64,000 bases of DNA, from the NCBI RefSeq assembly GCF_014174515.1, contig NZ_JACJUG010000015.1, forward strand, positions 62,001 to 126,000, read 5' to 3'. Source of the stretch: Mitsuaria sp. WAJ17. GTDB lineage: Bacteria > Pseudomonadota > Gammaproteobacteria > Burkholderiales > Burkholderiaceae_C. This document shows positions 44,180-54,177 of the stretch, piece after piece. The position numbers and the translations under genes were made by a program. Under the pieces are notes generated by a model. The model did not search any database, was not told the origin of the DNA, and saw nothing but the letters and a program-made list of their open reading frames with translations. Within the stretch, counting starts at the first letter, position 1, and each line of letters begins with the position of its first letter.

Positions 44180-44809
44180 ATGAGCAATCAGACCCTGAGC
44201 CTGGCCAGTCACGGCCCCGTGATTCCCGTCATCGTGATCCAGAAGCTGGAGCACGCCGTGCCCCTGGCCGAGGCCCTGGTGGCCGGTGGTGTGCGGGTGC
44301 TGGAGGTGACGCTGCGTACGCCGGTGGCCCTTCAGGCCATGGAGGCCATGGCTCGGGCCGTGCCCGAAGCCATCGTGGGCGCTGGCACGCTGCGCACTGC
44401 GGCGGACGTGGCCGCCGCCAAGAACGCCGGCTGCCGCTTCGGTGTCAGCCCCGGTTTCAGTACCGAGATTGCCGTGGCAGCCCAGGGGCAAGACCTGGCC
44501 CTTCTGCCGGGCGTCTCCACCGCCAGCGAGGTCATGCAGGCCAATTCGGCCGGCTACACCTTCCTGAAGCTCTTCCCGGCGGTGGCCGTGGGCGGCGTCA
44601 ACCTGCTCAAGGCCCTGGCCGGCCCATTCCCGGACATCGCCTTCTGCCCCACGGGCGGGATCACGCAGGAGTCGGCGCCGCAGTTCCTGTCCCTGCCCAA
44701 TGTGAAGGTCTGTGGCGGTTCATGGCTGACGCCGCAGGACGCCATGGATGCCGGCGACTGGGCTCGCATCACCCAACTGGCGCGGGCCACGCACGCCTTG
44801 CGAGCCTGA
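44180..44809 (+). CDS. eda: KDPG/KHG aldolase
   Basis: 209-aa TIM-barrel class I aldolase. The Schiff-base lysine lies in [14 protein letters not shown], the catalytic Glu in [12 protein letters not shown], and VSPGFSTEI with [14 protein letters not shown] are also visible. Cleaves KDPG to pyruvate and glyceraldehyde 3-phosphate. Start at 44180 has AGAGGAA upstream. Co-transcribed with edd, giving the complete lower Entner-Doudoroff branch. Confidence 0.96.
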   Translation: MSNQTLSLASHGPVIPVIVIQKLEHAVPLAEALVAGGVRVLEVTLRTPVALQAMEAMARAVPEAIVGAGTLRTAADVAAAKNAGCRFGVSPGFSTEIAVAAQGQDLALLPGVSTASEVMQANSAGYTFLKLFPAVAVGGVNLLKALAGPFPDIAFCPTGGITQESAPQFLSLPNVKVCGGSWLTPQDAMDAGDWARITQLARATHALRA

Positions 44810-44867
44810 GAATCCACTGCAGCTGCTGCGGTGCGCGGCAGGCTGGAGCGGCAAGGGATCTCAAGCT

Positions 44868-45425
44868 TCAACCTTGCAGCTGATCGAAGATCAGGCAGGT
44901 GGTGCTGGCATGCGCGTAGAGCTTGCCGTCGTGTCCCACCAGTCGGGCCTCTGAGGTGGCGACTTGCCGGCCGCGGTGCGTGACCTCGCCAATGGCGCGG
45001 ACCAGCGGGACCTTGTCTGTCAGGGCGCGAACAAGGTTGACCTTGAACTCCAGCGTCGTGTAACCGCTGCCGGGTTCCAGCGTGGTATGCACCGCGCAGC
45101 CCAGGGCCGAGTCCAGCAGAGTGGCAAACCAGCCGCCGTGCACCGTGCCCAGGGGGTTGTAGTGGCGGAACTGCGGCTTGCCCTGGAACACGGCCTTGCC
45201 CTTGGCCACTTCAATCAGCAGGAAGTCCAGCGTCAGCGCGATGGGGGGAGGCGGCAGTTCGCCGTCGAGCATGGCCTGCATCTGAGCCAGACCGTCCAGG
45301 CCGGCCAACTGGTCCAGCCGCGCGAGCCCGGGCTCGGGCTGCATGTGCTGGCGGACCCGGGCTTCTTCATCGCGCCAGCGTTGCAGCAGGGTATCGACGT
45401 GCGTGGCATTGTCGGAACGACTCAT
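44868..45425 (-). CDS. PaaI-family hotdog-fold thioesterase
   Basis: 185 aa. The hotdog domain spans about residues 50-180 with the signature YNPLGTVHGGWFATLLDSALGCAVHTTL (catalytic Asp in LLDSA) and YTTLEFKVNLVRAL. Likely an acyl-CoA thioesterase of unknown substrate. The N-terminal ~50 residues are a helical extension. Convergent with eda; upstream of xthA on the same strand. Confidence 0.82.
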   Translation of the reverse strand: MSRSDNATHVDTLLQRWRDEEARVRQHMQPEPGLARLDQLAGLDGLAQMQAMLDGELPPPPIALTLDFLLIEVAKGKAVFQGKPQFRHYNPLGTVHGGWFATLLDSALGCAVHTTLEPGSGYTTLEFKVNLVRALTDKVPLVRAIGEVTHRGRQVATSEARLVGHDGKLYAHASTTCLIFDQLQG

Positions 45426-45488
45426 GAGGCTACTCCAGAGGGGCCGCGGCTGGGCGGCTGAGACGGCGGGGAATGGCTCGGCGCAGGC

Positions 45489-46253
45489 TCACTGCAGCGT
45501 CACGACGACGGGTGCGTGGTCGCTGGGCCGTTCATTGCGGCGCGGCTGCTTGTCGATCTCGCAGGCCGTGACGCGCGGCCGCAGCGCTTCGCTGACCAGA
45601 ATGTGGTCGATGCGCAGGCCCTGGTTCTTGCGGAAGGCCAGATTGCGGTAGTCCCACCAGCTCCAGCTCTTGGGGGGCTGCTCGAAGAGCCGGAAGGCGT
45701 CCACCAGGCCCAGGCCCAGCAAGTCCTGGAAGTGCGCACGCTCCTGCGGCGTGCAATGGATCTGGCCTGCCCAAGCCACGGGGTCGTAGACGTCGCGGTC
45801 CTCGGGGGCGATGTTGAAGTCGCCCATCAGTACCAGGCGTTCGTGCGCCTTCAGCTCGCCACGCACCCACTCGCGCAGGGCCTCCAGCCAACCCATCTTG
45901 TAGGCGAACTTCTCGCTGTCCGGGGCCTGGCCATTGGGGAAGTAGGCACCGATCACGCGGACGCCATCCACGGTGCCCGCGATCACCCGCGCCTGCTCGT
46001 CGCCCAGGTCGGGGATGTTCTTGACGATGTCCAGGGCCGGTGTGCGGCTCAACAGGGCCACGCCGTTGTAGGTCTTCTGCCCGAACCATTGCACCTGGTA
46101 GCCCGCGGCGCCGATCTCCAGCGTGGGGAACTTGTCATCCGTGAGCTTGGTCTCTTGCAGCACCAGGGCATCGACCGGATTTGCCGCGAGCCAGTCCAGC
46201 AGCTGGGGCAGGCGCACGGCCAGGGAGTTGACGTTCCACGTGGCAAATTTCAT
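45489..46253 (-). CDS. xthA: Exodeoxyribonuclease III
   Basis: 254 aa, endonuclease/exonuclease/phosphatase fold. Metal and catalytic motifs MKFATWNVNSLAVRL, LQETKLTDDKFP, GDFNIAPEDRDVYDP, RIDHILVS and the final SDHAPVVV are all present. Functions as an AP endonuclease and 3'-5' exonuclease in base-excision repair. The ATG at 46253 starts exactly at the conserved N-terminal strand; the long upstream frame is not coding. Confidence 0.94.
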   Translation of the reverse strand: MKFATWNVNSLAVRLPQLLDWLAANPVDALVLQETKLTDDKFPTLEIGAAGYQVQWFGQKTYNGVALLSRTPALDIVKNIPDLGDEQARVIAGTVDGVRVIGAYFPNGQAPDSEKFAYKMGWLEALREWVRGELKAHERLVLMGDFNIAPEDRDVYDPVAWAGQIHCTPQERAHFQDLLGLGLVDAFRLFEQPPKSWSWWDYRNLAFRKNQGLRIDHILVSEALRPRVTACEIDKQPRRNERPSDHAPVVVTLQ

Positions 46254-46600
46254 GAGTACGGGACAAAAGACGGGGGGAGTGGGCATTGTCAGCCAGAACT
46301 GAGATTGCGTTGCCGGTTTGCGCTGCGTATGGTTGCACCACGGTGGACAGCGCCGCGCCCACAGGGCCGCAGGGCGCGCACCGATGGCTGCAATCGGCGG
46401 GATAACAAGCCAAAAGGCTGGCCCGCAAATAGGGAGCGAATCATGCAATGCAGTAGCAGCGGGCCCTAGTCGGCCGGCCTCGACTTCCAACTCTTCCTCC
46501 GCGCGGTGAGCCTGGTGCCCGCCGTCGTGGCGGCGCTTTCCTGCCTGGCAACCCGGGCGGCGATGGCAGCGTCTGCTCGACCCATCCCATGGAGAAATCA
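46254..46600. other. Intergenic region between xthA and the chemotaxis receptor
   Basis: 347 bp with no full gene. It must hold the divergent promoters. A tiny frame MQCSSSGP (46443-46469) with GGGAGC upstream could be a leader peptide; a GC-rich stretch with hairpin potential (CTGCCTGGCAACCCGGGCGG) follows. No classic riboswitch recognised. Confidence 0.4.
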
Positions 46601-48289
46601 ATGCAACAAGCCAAGGTAAGTTCGGTTCGTGGCATCTTCGGCACCTTGTTTGCCGCGGTGTTCGGCATCTCGGTACTGCTCCTGTGCTCGACGCTGGCCA
46701 TGCGCCGCGCGGCCGAGAGCGTGGAGCGAGCCACCCAGGCGCGCTACGACTCCTATCTCCTGGCCGACGAGCTGCGGCAGAGCTCGGACGACCTCACCCG
46801 CCTCGCGCGGACCTACGTGATCAGCGCCGACCCCAAATGGGAGAAGCAGTACTTCGAGGTGCTGGATGTGCGCAACGGGAAAGCGGCCAGGCCATCGAGC
46901 TACCAGGGCATCTACTGGGACTTCCGGGCCGCCGATGAAGTGCCGGCCAAGGGCAGCGGCCCCGCCGTTCCCTTGCAGGAGCTGATGAAAAAGGCCGGCT
47001 TCACCGAGGCCGAGTTCGCCAAGCTCCGCGAAGCGCAGCAGAACTCCAATGAGCTGGTGCGGACCGAGACCATCGCCATGAATCTTGTCAAGGGCCTCCA
47101 CGAGGACGGCAAGGGCGGATTCACGCGCCAGGGCGCTCCGGACCTGGAGCGCGCCCGGGCCATGATGCATGACCTGGACTACCACCGCTTCAAGGCCAAG
47201 ATCATGCGGCCTGTGGACGAGTTCCTGCAGCTGCTGGACCAGCGCACGGCCCTGGCCGTGGCCCAGGCCAGCGAGCAGCGCAGCACCTGGGCCAATGCCT
47301 CGCTGGTGCTGGCGGTGCTGCTGGTGCTGTCGGTTGCGGCGCTGCTGGGTTGGGGCTACCGGGCCATTCTTGCCCAGCTGGGGGCCGAGCCGGCCCAGGT
47401 GCGGGGCATCGTGGAACGGGTGGCCTCCGGGGACCTCAGCAGCCCCGTCGATCTCCAGGGCGTCTCATCACACAGCCTGCTTGCGGCGGTCGCCCGCATG
47501 CAGCGTGCCCTGCGTGACGTGGTCGGCGCGGTGCGCGCCAGCAGCGACAGCATCGTCACCGGTTCCGCCCAGATCGCGACGGGCAATGCCGATCTGTCTC
47601 ATCGCACCGAGCAGCAGTCCAGCAATCTGCAGCAGACGGCGGCCTCGATGGAGACGCTTTCCGAGACCGTGCGCAGCAACGCCGACACCGCCCGCCAGGC
47701 CACGCAGCTCGCCGGGTCGGCCAGCGCGGTCGCCGAGCGAGGTGGCGAGGTGGTCAGCCGCGTGGTCTCGACCATGGAAGAGATCAACGGCGCCTCGCGC
47801 AAGATCGTCGACATCATCGGCGTCATTGACGGCATCGCGTTCCAGACCAACATCCTGGCCCTCAACGCCGCTGTGGAGGCGGCCCGCGCGGGCGAGCAAG
47901 GCCGCGGCTTCGCCGTGGTGGCCAGCGAGGTGCGCAGCCTGGCCGGGCGCAGTGCCGAAGCCGCGCGGGAGATCAAGGGCCTGATCCACGACAGCGTGGG
48001 CAAGGTCGAGACCGGCAGCCAACTGGTGAACGAGGCGGGCAGCACCATGGCCGACATCGTCAGCCAGGTGCGCCGCGTGACGGACCTGATCAGCGAGATC
48101 AGCGCAGCGAACAGCGAGCAAACCACGGGCATCCAGCAGATCAGCAGCGCCGTGGGTCACCTGGACCACGTCACGCAGCAGAACGCCGCTCTGGTCGAGG
48201 AAAGCGCCGCAGCGGCGGAAAGCCTGAGCCAGCAGGCGCAGGCGCTGATCGAGGCTGTGCGTGCCTTCAGGCTGGAGCCGGCGGCCTGA
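46601..48289 (+). CDS. Methyl-accepting chemotaxis protein
   Basis: 562 aa. N-terminal membrane helix (about 10-32), a ~190-residue periplasmic helical sensor, a second helix ([21 protein letters not shown], near 232-252), a HAMP-like segment and the cytoplasmic coiled coil. The highly conserved hairpin tip reads [19 protein letters not shown]...[15 protein letters not shown]. No C-terminal CheR-docking pentapeptide is visible. Ligand unknown. ATG 46601 has GGAG 6 nt upstream. Confidence 0.92.
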   Translation: MQQAKVSSVRGIFGTLFAAVFGISVLLLCSTLAMRRAAESVERATQARYDSYLLADELRQSSDDLTRLARTYVISADPKWEKQYFEVLDVRNGKAARPSSYQGIYWDFRAADEVPAKGSGPAVPLQELMKKAGFTEAEFAKLREAQQNSNELVRTETIAMNLVKGLHEDGKGGFTRQGAPDLERARAMMHDLDYHRFKAKIMRPVDEFLQLLDQRTALAVAQASEQRSTWANASLVLAVLLVLSVAALLGWGYRAILAQLGAEPAQVRGIVERVASGDLSSPVDLQGVSSHSLLAAVARMQRALRDVVGAVRASSDSIVTGSAQIATGNADLSHRTEQQSSNLQQTAASMETLSETVRSNADTARQATQLAGSASAVAERGGEVVSRVVSTMEEINGASRKIVDIIGVIDGIAFQTNILALNAAVEAARAGEQGRGFAVVASEVRSLAGRSAEAAREIKGLIHDSVGKVETGSQLVNEAGSTMADIVSQVRRVTDLISEISAANSEQTTGIQQISSAVGHLDHVTQQNAALVEESAAAAESLSQQAQALIEAVRAFRLEPAA

Positions 48290-48311
48290 GGTGGCCGCGG
48301 CAGCGCGAGTC

Positions 48312-48355
48312 GGGCACGGGATCGCTCACGGGCTCGCTTTCCGCGGCCCGTGCCC
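48312..48355 (+). terminator. Inverted repeat after the chemotaxis receptor gene
   Basis: GGGCACGGG / CCCGTGCCC, a perfect 9-bp pairing with a 26-nt loop, between the convergent receptor and DUF4337 genes. No T-run, so a weak terminator candidate. Confidence 0.3.
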
Positions 48356-48363
48356 TGCATGCA

Positions 48364-48942
48364 TCAATAGTGCAGCCAGGCCGCAATCCCGATCAGGATG
48401 CCCACGCCGCCCACGGCCAGCGTGGCACCTTCCATCCAGCGGCGGCGGGTCAGCAGGGCGATGGCGGCCAGGGCGATGGAGACCTGCAGGGCCGTGGTGG
48501 CCTGCGCCCAGCGATGGTGCTGGTGCAGCTGCTGCTCGCTCTGGTGGTCGAAGTCGGCGGACTCCTTCTCCAGGGCCTCGGCTTCTTTTTTGATCTCGTT
48601 CTTCTCGGTCTCGTAGCGCTCGATCTTGGCCTTGTACTTGGCCTTCTGCTCCTCGCTGGGTGCGAGGTCCATGGCGATCTCGGCCAGGTTCTGCTTGCTG
48701 CTCTTGGACTGGAAGTAGGCCCACCTGTTCGCCGCTTCCGTCTTCTTGATGGCAGCGTCGTTCTTGTAGAGGCCTGCGTTGGCCTGCGTGGCACCGCCCA
48801 TGTAGGCGAAGAGTGCGCCCACCGTGGCAAGGATGGCCGTGATCACGGCCAACTGGCCGGCCATGCCCTTGGGTTCGTGCTGGGCCGCATGTTCCAGCTC
48901 GTGGTCATGCGGACCGTGGACGTGAAAACCGCCTCCGGACAT
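48364..48942 (-). CDS. DUF4337 family membrane protein
   Basis: 192 aa. A His-rich N-terminus (HVHGPHDHELEHAAQH) is followed by a membrane helix (GQLAVITAILATVGALFAYMGG), then a long charged coiled coil (YKAKIERYETEKNEIKKEAEALEKE) and two C-terminal helices (LQVSIALAAIALL; TLAVGGVGILIGIAAWL). This order is typical of DUF4337. Function unknown. Upstream of it on the same strand lies folA-thyA (in transcription order thyA, folA, this gene). Confidence 0.82.
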   Translation of the reverse strand: MSGGGFHVHGPHDHELEHAAQHEPKGMAGQLAVITAILATVGALFAYMGGATQANAGLYKNDAAIKKTEAANRWAYFQSKSSKQNLAEIAMDLAPSEEQKAKYKAKIERYETEKNEIKKEAEALEKESADFDHQSEQQLHQHHRWAQATTALQVSIALAAIALLTRRRWMEGATLAVGGVGILIGIAAWLHY

Positions 48943-48972
48943 TGTTCATTCCTCCCGAAATTGAAAAACCGC

Positions 48973-49479
48973 TCAGCCTACGCGCTCGTAGCGCACAAAG
49001 CTGTAAGAAAAACCTTCTGGCTCGCCGGCGCGATGCTGGTGCTCCTCGCGCTGGCTCAAGCGGAATTGAGAGGCGTCCCAGGCCGGAAAGAAGGCGTCGG
49101 CCGGGCGCTGGAGATCGAACTCCGTCAGCTCCAGCGCGGTTGCCAGTGGCAGTGCCAGGGCGTAGACCTCGGCGCCGCCCATCACGAAGATCGCTTCGTC
49201 GGGAGCGCAGCAGGCCAGGGCCGATGCGATGTCGGGGAAGACCTCGGCGCCGGGCAGTTGCAAGCCCGACTGGCGGCTCAGCACCAGGTTGCGACGGCCC
49301 GGCAGCGGGCGAAATTTCGCGGGGATGGAATCCCAGGTCTTGCGGCCCATCAGCACCGTGTGGCCGAGGGTCAGCGCCTTGAAGTGGGCCATGTCTTCGG
49401 GCAGACGCACCAGCAGCTCGTTGCCCAGGCCGATGCCTCGGTCCCGGCACAGGCCAGCGATGAGGGTCAGGTCTTGCAT
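48973..49479 (-). CDS. folA: Dihydrofolate reductase
   Basis: 168 aa. Motifs: LIAGLCRDRGIGLGNELLVRLPEDMAHFK with the substrate-binding Asp, GHTVLMGRKTWDSIP, NLVLSRQ and FVMGGAEVYALAL at the NADPH site. Reduces dihydrofolate to tetrahydrofolate. ATG 49479 (MQDLTLIAG) is chosen; a GTG at 49494 adds five residues. Just downstream of thyA, whose reaction generates its substrate. Confidence 0.93.
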   Translation of the reverse strand: MQDLTLIAGLCRDRGIGLGNELLVRLPEDMAHFKALTLGHTVLMGRKTWDSIPAKFRPLPGRRNLVLSRQSGLQLPGAEVFPDIASALACCAPDEAIFVMGGAEVYALALPLATALELTEFDLQRPADAFFPAWDASQFRLSQREEHQHRAGEPEGFSYSFVRYERVG

Positions 49480-49496
49480 GCGCGTGGCCCCCACAC

Positions 49497-50330
49497 TCAG
49501 ACCGCCACAGGCGCCTTGATGGCGGCGTGGTGCTGGTAGTCCTGCACCTCGAAATCCTCGAGCTGGTAGTCGAAGAGGCTGTCGGGCTTGCGACGGATGT
49601 GCAGGGTCGGGTAGGGGAAGGGCTCACGCTCGAGCTGGGTTTTCACCTGCTCGAAGTGGTTGCTGTAGATGTGGCAGTCGCCGCCGGTCCAGATGAAGTC
49701 GCCGACGTCCAGCTCGCACTGCTGCGCGACCATGTGGGTGAGCAGGGCGTAGCTGGCGATGTTGAAGGGCACGCCCAGGAAGATGTCCGCGCTGCGCTGG
49801 TAGAGCTGGCAGGAGAGCCTGCCACGGCCGCCAGGCTCGGTGGCGGGCGCCACGTAGAACTGGAAGAAGGCGTGGCAGGGCATCAGGGCCATCCTGGAGA
49901 GATCGGCCACGTTCCAGGCGCTGACGATGAGCCGGCGCGAATCCGGATTGCTGCGCAGTTGCTGCAGCACCTCGCTGATCTGGTCGATGTGGCCGCCGTC
50001 CGGTGTGGGCCAGGAGCGCCATTGAACGCCATAGACCGGGCCGAGCTCGCCGTCCTCGCGGGCCCATTCGTCCCAGATGGTGCAGCCGCGCTCCTGCAGC
50101 CACTTGACGTTGGAGTCGCCGCGCAGGAACCACAGCAGTTCCAGGATGATGGACTTCAGGTGCACTTTCTTGGTCGTCACCAGCGGGAAGCCCTCGTTGA
50201 GGTCAAAGCGCATCTGGTGGCCGAAGACCGAGCGCGTGCCGGTGCCCGTGCGGTCACCCTTGGCCACGCCCTGTTCAAAGACAAGGCGCATGAAGTTTTC
50301 GTATTGGCTTTGAACGGGGCGGGTGGTCAC
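49497..50330 (-). CDS. thyA: Thymidylate synthase
   Basis: 277 aa. Catalytic Cys in [12 protein letters not shown], the folate/dUMP motifs [59 protein letters not shown] and DCHIYSNH. Methylates dUMP using methylene-tetrahydrofolate. No ATG fits; the GTG at 50330 ([13 protein letters not shown]) gives the family length. Overlap-free tandem with folA. Confidence 0.94.
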   Translation of the reverse strand: MTTRPVQSQYENFMRLVFEQGVAKGDRTGTGTRSVFGHQMRFDLNEGFPLVTTKKVHLKSIILELLWFLRGDSNVKWLQERGCTIWDEWAREDGELGPVYGVQWRSWPTPDGGHIDQISEVLQQLRSNPDSRRLIVSAWNVADLSRMALMPCHAFFQFYVAPATEPGGRGRLSCQLYQRSADIFLGVPFNIASYALLTHMVAQQCELDVGDFIWTGGDCHIYSNHFEQVKTQLEREPFPYPTLHIRRKPDSLFDYQLEDFEVQDYQHHAAIKAPVAV

Positions 50331-50400
50331 GGCAGGGGTCCGGGCAGCGTTTGGGCAGCGCCTGGGCAGCAAATGAGGCAGCGTAGTTTATTCGAGCCGC

Positions 50401-52137
50401 TCAACGCCCCAGCGGTGGTGTGCTCTGCGGCCCGTCCTGCGCCGGGGCGGGGCGCCAGCGGGCGGGCGGGACCACCTTGGCCTCTGCCGGATCGCCAAGG
50501 TAGTGCGGGGACATGATCTGCACGCCGAATTCGTTGAAAACGTCCTGGATCTCCGCGTGAAGCAGGCTCAGCACCTGGGCGCGCGGGCCGGGCTCCGTGG
50601 GCTGGGCCTGCACCACCAGGCGGTACTCGACGTAGAAGTCCGACAACGCGGTCTGGAACACGCGGGGTGCGGGATCCTGCAGGATGCCGGGCGTGCGGGC
50701 TGCCGCGAGCTTGAGCATGGCCTCGACCTGGCGCCAGGCGGTGTCATAGCCGATGGTCACCGTGGTGTCCAGCGCAAAGCCTGCGCCGCCGCCGGTGCGG
50801 GAGTAGTTGCGCGTGACGCTGCCGGCGATCAGGGCGTTGGGCAGGGTGAGCTCGTCGCCCTGGCCGGTGCGGATGCGGGTGGCGAAGGTGCCCAGCTCGG
50901 TGACGGTGCCTTCGTGCTCGCCGATGCGCACGTACTCGCCGATGCGCAGCGTGCGCGTGTACATGAGGATCAGCCCGGCGGCCGCCTGGCCCACCACGCT
51001 GGAGGCCCCCAGCGAGGCCATCAGACCGATGAGCACGGACAGACCCTTGAAGGCCTCGGTCTGCGCGCCGGGAAGGTAGGGGTAGGCCATGGCCACGGCG
51101 AAGGCCCAGATGCCCAGGCGCAGCAGGCGGCGCGTCGGGCGGGCGGTGTCGGCGTCCAGCCAGCCCAGATCGACGGCGCCGGACTCGGCGCGCTCGAAAA
51201 AGGGGTCCAGAGCGGTGCTCAGAAAATGCGCGAGCACGAAGATCAGGACGGCCACCAGCAGCTGGGGCAAGGCGCTGGCCGCGCCGACCAGCACGCCGCC
51301 CAAGGCATCGCGCAGCGCAGCATGCAACTGCTCGCCCCACACCCGTGTGTAGGGGAACTGGCGAAGCGCCCAGCCCAGCCACTCGTACACCAGCAGCAGC
51401 CACAGGCCAGCATGCAGCAGTCGCACGACCAGTCGCACGCCATCGCCCAGGCGCTCCAGGCTCAGCAGCGTGACCCCGCTGACCTGCAGCTTGCGGGCCT
51501 GCGCGCCGGCCCCGCGCGCGAGCAGGCGCAGGCTGATCCGCGACACCTTGCGCAGGGCCCAGAGCAGCGGCAGCAACACGCCCAGCGAGCCCAGCACCCA
51601 CAGCGCCGAGAGACCCAGGCGCTGCCAGCTGTGCGCCTCCTGGTGCTCTGCAAGGGCTCGCTGCAGCTGGGCCTTGGCCTCCTGTGCGTGCCGGTCCAGG
51701 TCCTGCTCCGTTGGGGCGTCGATGCCAAGGTCGGCCGGCATGAGAGCGCTGATCAGCTGCCCGTTCACCAGCAGGGCCCGGCCCTCGGCGGCGGGGCGCA
51801 GCGCCACGTGGTAGTCGGACGCCGGCATCTCCAGCACGGCCTGCAACTGGGCCTGCGCGCGCCGCTGCCGGTCGGTCGGGCTCAGGCCCAGTGCGGCGGC
51901 GCGGAACACGACGATGTCGCGCCCCGCCAGTTGCAGCCGCGGCTCGGCATGCGCCGGCCGCGATGCAGGGAGCGCTGCCGCGACGGCCGAGGACGGCACG
52001 GCCGTCGGCGCCTGGGCGCGCCCGGCCAGAGGCAGTGCCATCAGCAGGACCGCCGGCAGCAGGAGCAGGACGCGAGAGAGGTGGTCCAGAAGCGAGGGCC
52101 ACGTGGGCAGGCGCGCGGGCAGGCAGGTCCGTGTCAT
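50401..52137 (-). CDS. Large MscS-family mechanosensitive channel
   Basis: 578 aa. A cleavable signal peptide (LLLLPAVLLMALPLAGRAQA) is followed by a periplasmic domain to about 165. Several membrane helices come next, and then the MscS pore and beta domain (LGASSVVGQAAAGLILMYTRTLRIGEYVRIGEHEGTV; LPNALIAGSVTRNYSR) with the cytoplasmic vestibule. The extended N-terminal part resembles MscK/YbiO-type channels. Protects against hypo-osmotic shock. Start 52137 or 52155; neither has a clear ribosome binding site. Confidence 0.88.
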   Translation of the reverse strand: MTRTCLPARLPTWPSLLDHLSRVLLLLPAVLLMALPLAGRAQAPTAVPSSAVAAALPASRPAHAEPRLQLAGRDIVVFRAAALGLSPTDRQRRAQAQLQAVLEMPASDYHVALRPAAEGRALLVNGQLISALMPADLGIDAPTEQDLDRHAQEAKAQLQRALAEHQEAHSWQRLGLSALWVLGSLGVLLPLLWALRKVSRISLRLLARGAGAQARKLQVSGVTLLSLERLGDGVRLVVRLLHAGLWLLLVYEWLGWALRQFPYTRVWGEQLHAALRDALGGVLVGAASALPQLLVAVLIFVLAHFLSTALDPFFERAESGAVDLGWLDADTARPTRRLLRLGIWAFAVAMAYPYLPGAQTEAFKGLSVLIGLMASLGASSVVGQAAAGLILMYTRTLRIGEYVRIGEHEGTVTELGTFATRIRTGQGDELTLPNALIAGSVTRNYSRTGGGAGFALDTTVTIGYDTAWRQVEAMLKLAAARTPGILQDPAPRVFQTALSDFYVEYRLVVQAQPTEPGPRAQVLSLLHAEIQDVFNEFGVQIMSPHYLGDPAEAKVVPPARWRPAPAQDGPQSTPPLGR

Positions 52138-52184
52138 GGGCAGTCCGGGTGGCATGGCGGGCTCAACTCTACCCGCCGGGGAGC

Positions 52185-54023
52185 TCAGGCGCCGGTCTGG
52201 AACTGCAGCGCCGCCAGCCGTGCGTAGATGCCGCCGCGCTCCACCAGCTCGGCATGCGTGCCCTGCTCGACGATATGCCCATGGTCAAGCACCAGGATGC
52301 GGTCTGCCCGCTGCACCGTGGCCAGGCGGTGGGCGATGACCAGGGTGCTGCGCTGGCGCATGGCGGCCTCCAGCGCGGCCTGCACGACGCGCTCGCTCTC
52401 TGCGTCCAGCGCGCTGGTGGCTTCGTCCAGCAGCAGCAGGGGCGGGTTCTTCAGGATGGCCCGGGCGATGCTGATGCGCTGACGCTGCCCGCCTGAGAGC
52501 CGCACGCCGCGTTCACCCAGGAAAGTCTGGTAGCCCTGGGGCAGGGCGCAGATGAAGTCGTGGGCGAAGGCGGCCCGGGCAGCTTCGACGACCTCCTCGT
52601 CCGTGGCCTCGGGGCGGCCGTAGCGAATGTTCTCCATCGCATTGGTCGAGAAAATCACACTGTCCTGGGGTACCAAGCCCACCCGCTGGCGCAGGGTCTG
52701 CAGGGGCAGTTGCGTGATGGGCACGCCGTCCAGCTCGATGCGGCCCTGCTGCGCGTCGTAGAAGCGCTGCAGCAGCTGCAGCACCGTGCTCTTGCCCGCG
52801 CCGCTGGCGCCGACCAGCGCGACGGTCTCGCCGGGCGCGAGGCTCAGGCTCAGGCCCTGCAACGCCGGCCTGTCGGGGCGGGAAGGGTAGTGGAAGTGGA
52901 CGTCGTCCAGCACCAGCGTGGCGCCGGCTCGGGCCGGCGGCAGGGCTAGCGCGCGTGGCGGGTCCTGGATGGGGGACTGGGCCGCCAACAGCTCGCTGAG
53001 TCGCTCCATGGCGCCGGCCGCGCGCAGCACATCGCCCCAGACCTCGGACAGCACGGCCACGCTGGAGACGAGCAGGGTGACGTAGACCAGGGTCTGGCCC
53101 AGCAGGCCGGCGCTCATTCGGCCCTCGATGACGGCCTCCGTGCCGCGGTAGAGGCCGAAGAGCATGGCCCCGAAGGTGGCGGTGATCAGGAAGGCCACGA
53201 GGCCGGCGCGCACCCTCATGCGCTTGCGGGCGGTGTCGAAGGCGGCCTCGCTGGCCTGCTCGAAGCGCTGGCCTTCACGGGCCTCCTGCGTGTAGCTCTG
53301 CACCACGGTGACGGCATTGATCACCTCGGCGGCGATGGCGCTGGTGTCCGCCACGCGGTCCTGGCTGGCGCGGCTGAGCTTGCGCACCCGGCGTCCCAGC
53401 AGCACGGCCGGCAGCACGACCAGGGCCAGCAGGCCCAGCACCGGCAGCATCAGCCCGGGATTGCTCCAGACCAGCATCAGCAGCGCGCCGACGCCCATCA
53501 CCATATTGCGCAGGCCCATGGAGAAGCTGGAACCCACAACGGTCTGCACCACCGTCGTGTCCGTGGTGAGGCGGCTCAGCACCTCGCCCGTCTGGGTGGT
53601 CTCGAAGAAGGCAGGGCTCTGCTTCAGTACATGGTGGTAGACGGCGTTGCGCAGGTCCGCCGTGACGCGCTCGCCCAGCCAGGTGACGCTGTAGAAGCGC
53701 GCTGCCGAGAACACCGCCAGGGCGATGCCCACGCCGAACAGGGCACCGAAATGGCCGCGCAAGGCCATCACCCGCTGGCTGGGGTCGCTGGACACCAGGC
53801 CCTGGTCGATCAGCTGCTTGAGGGCCACCGGGAAGAGCAGGGTGCTAATGGCCGCCAGCAGCAGGAACAGCCCGGCCAGCACCACGCGCCCCCGGTAGGG
53901 CCGCAGGAAGGGCCACAGCGCGGCCAGGGCCTGGGGCGGGCCCTTGGCCTGGTCGGCGCCGGGAGCGCTGCGCTGGGCCGGCGCGAGGACGGGGGAAGCA
54001 ATGGTTTGGGCGGTGTCCGGCAT
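52185..54023 (-). CDS. ABC exporter, fused membrane and ATPase domains (MsbA/LapB-like)
   Basis: 612 aa. The six-helix type I exporter domain spans about residues 45-340. The ATPase has Walker A (GASGAGKSTVLQ), the signature RLSGGQRQRISIARAI and Walker B (LLLLDEATSALD), followed by the H-loop in VIAHRLATV. Probably works as a homodimer exporting lipid or drug. ATG 54023 (MPDTAQTIAS); the longer frame crosses the promoter and operator region. Divergent from the MarR-efflux operon, so it may share its regulator. Confidence 0.9.
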   Translation of the reverse strand: MPDTAQTIASPVLAPAQRSAPGADQAKGPPQALAALWPFLRPYRGRVVLAGLFLLLAAISTLLFPVALKQLIDQGLVSSDPSQRVMALRGHFGALFGVGIALAVFSAARFYSVTWLGERVTADLRNAVYHHVLKQSPAFFETTQTGEVLSRLTTDTTVVQTVVGSSFSMGLRNMVMGVGALLMLVWSNPGLMLPVLGLLALVVLPAVLLGRRVRKLSRASQDRVADTSAIAAEVINAVTVVQSYTQEAREGQRFEQASEAAFDTARKRMRVRAGLVAFLITATFGAMLFGLYRGTEAVIEGRMSAGLLGQTLVYVTLLVSSVAVLSEVWGDVLRAAGAMERLSELLAAQSPIQDPPRALALPPARAGATLVLDDVHFHYPSRPDRPALQGLSLSLAPGETVALVGASGAGKSTVLQLLQRFYDAQQGRIELDGVPITQLPLQTLRQRVGLVPQDSVIFSTNAMENIRYGRPEATDEEVVEAARAAFAHDFICALPQGYQTFLGERGVRLSGGQRQRISIARAILKNPPLLLLDEATSALDAESERVVQAALEAAMRQRSTLVIAHRLATVQRADRILVLDHGHIVEQGTHAELVERGGIYARLAALQFQTGA

Positions 54024-54145
54024 GGGATGGGGGTGCGGCAGGAGTGGCTGGCATCTGGGGACAGGCCCGCTCATTGCAAGCAGATCTGTGCGAGATGCGG
54101 CAATTAGAACGGGAATTACGAAGTCCCCGCCTTTCATAAGGATAC

Positions 54146-54172
54146 TTGCCTGGGCAATAATTGCCTAGGCAA
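54146..54172. promoter_or_regulatory. Tandem MarR-type operators
   Basis: Two palindromes, TTGCCTGGGCAA (54146-54157) and TTGCCTAGGCAA (54161-54172), the second extending to AATT...AATT arms. Centres are 15 bp apart, between the divergent ABC exporter and MarR genes and 5 bp before the MarR start. Confidence 0.75.
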
Positions 54173-54177
54173 TTGAT

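Noticed and set aside
46480..46600. Cyclic-di-GMP riboswitch upstream of the chemotaxis receptor
   Set aside because: GC-rich hairpin-prone sequence is present, but the conserved GEMM loop motifs are not.
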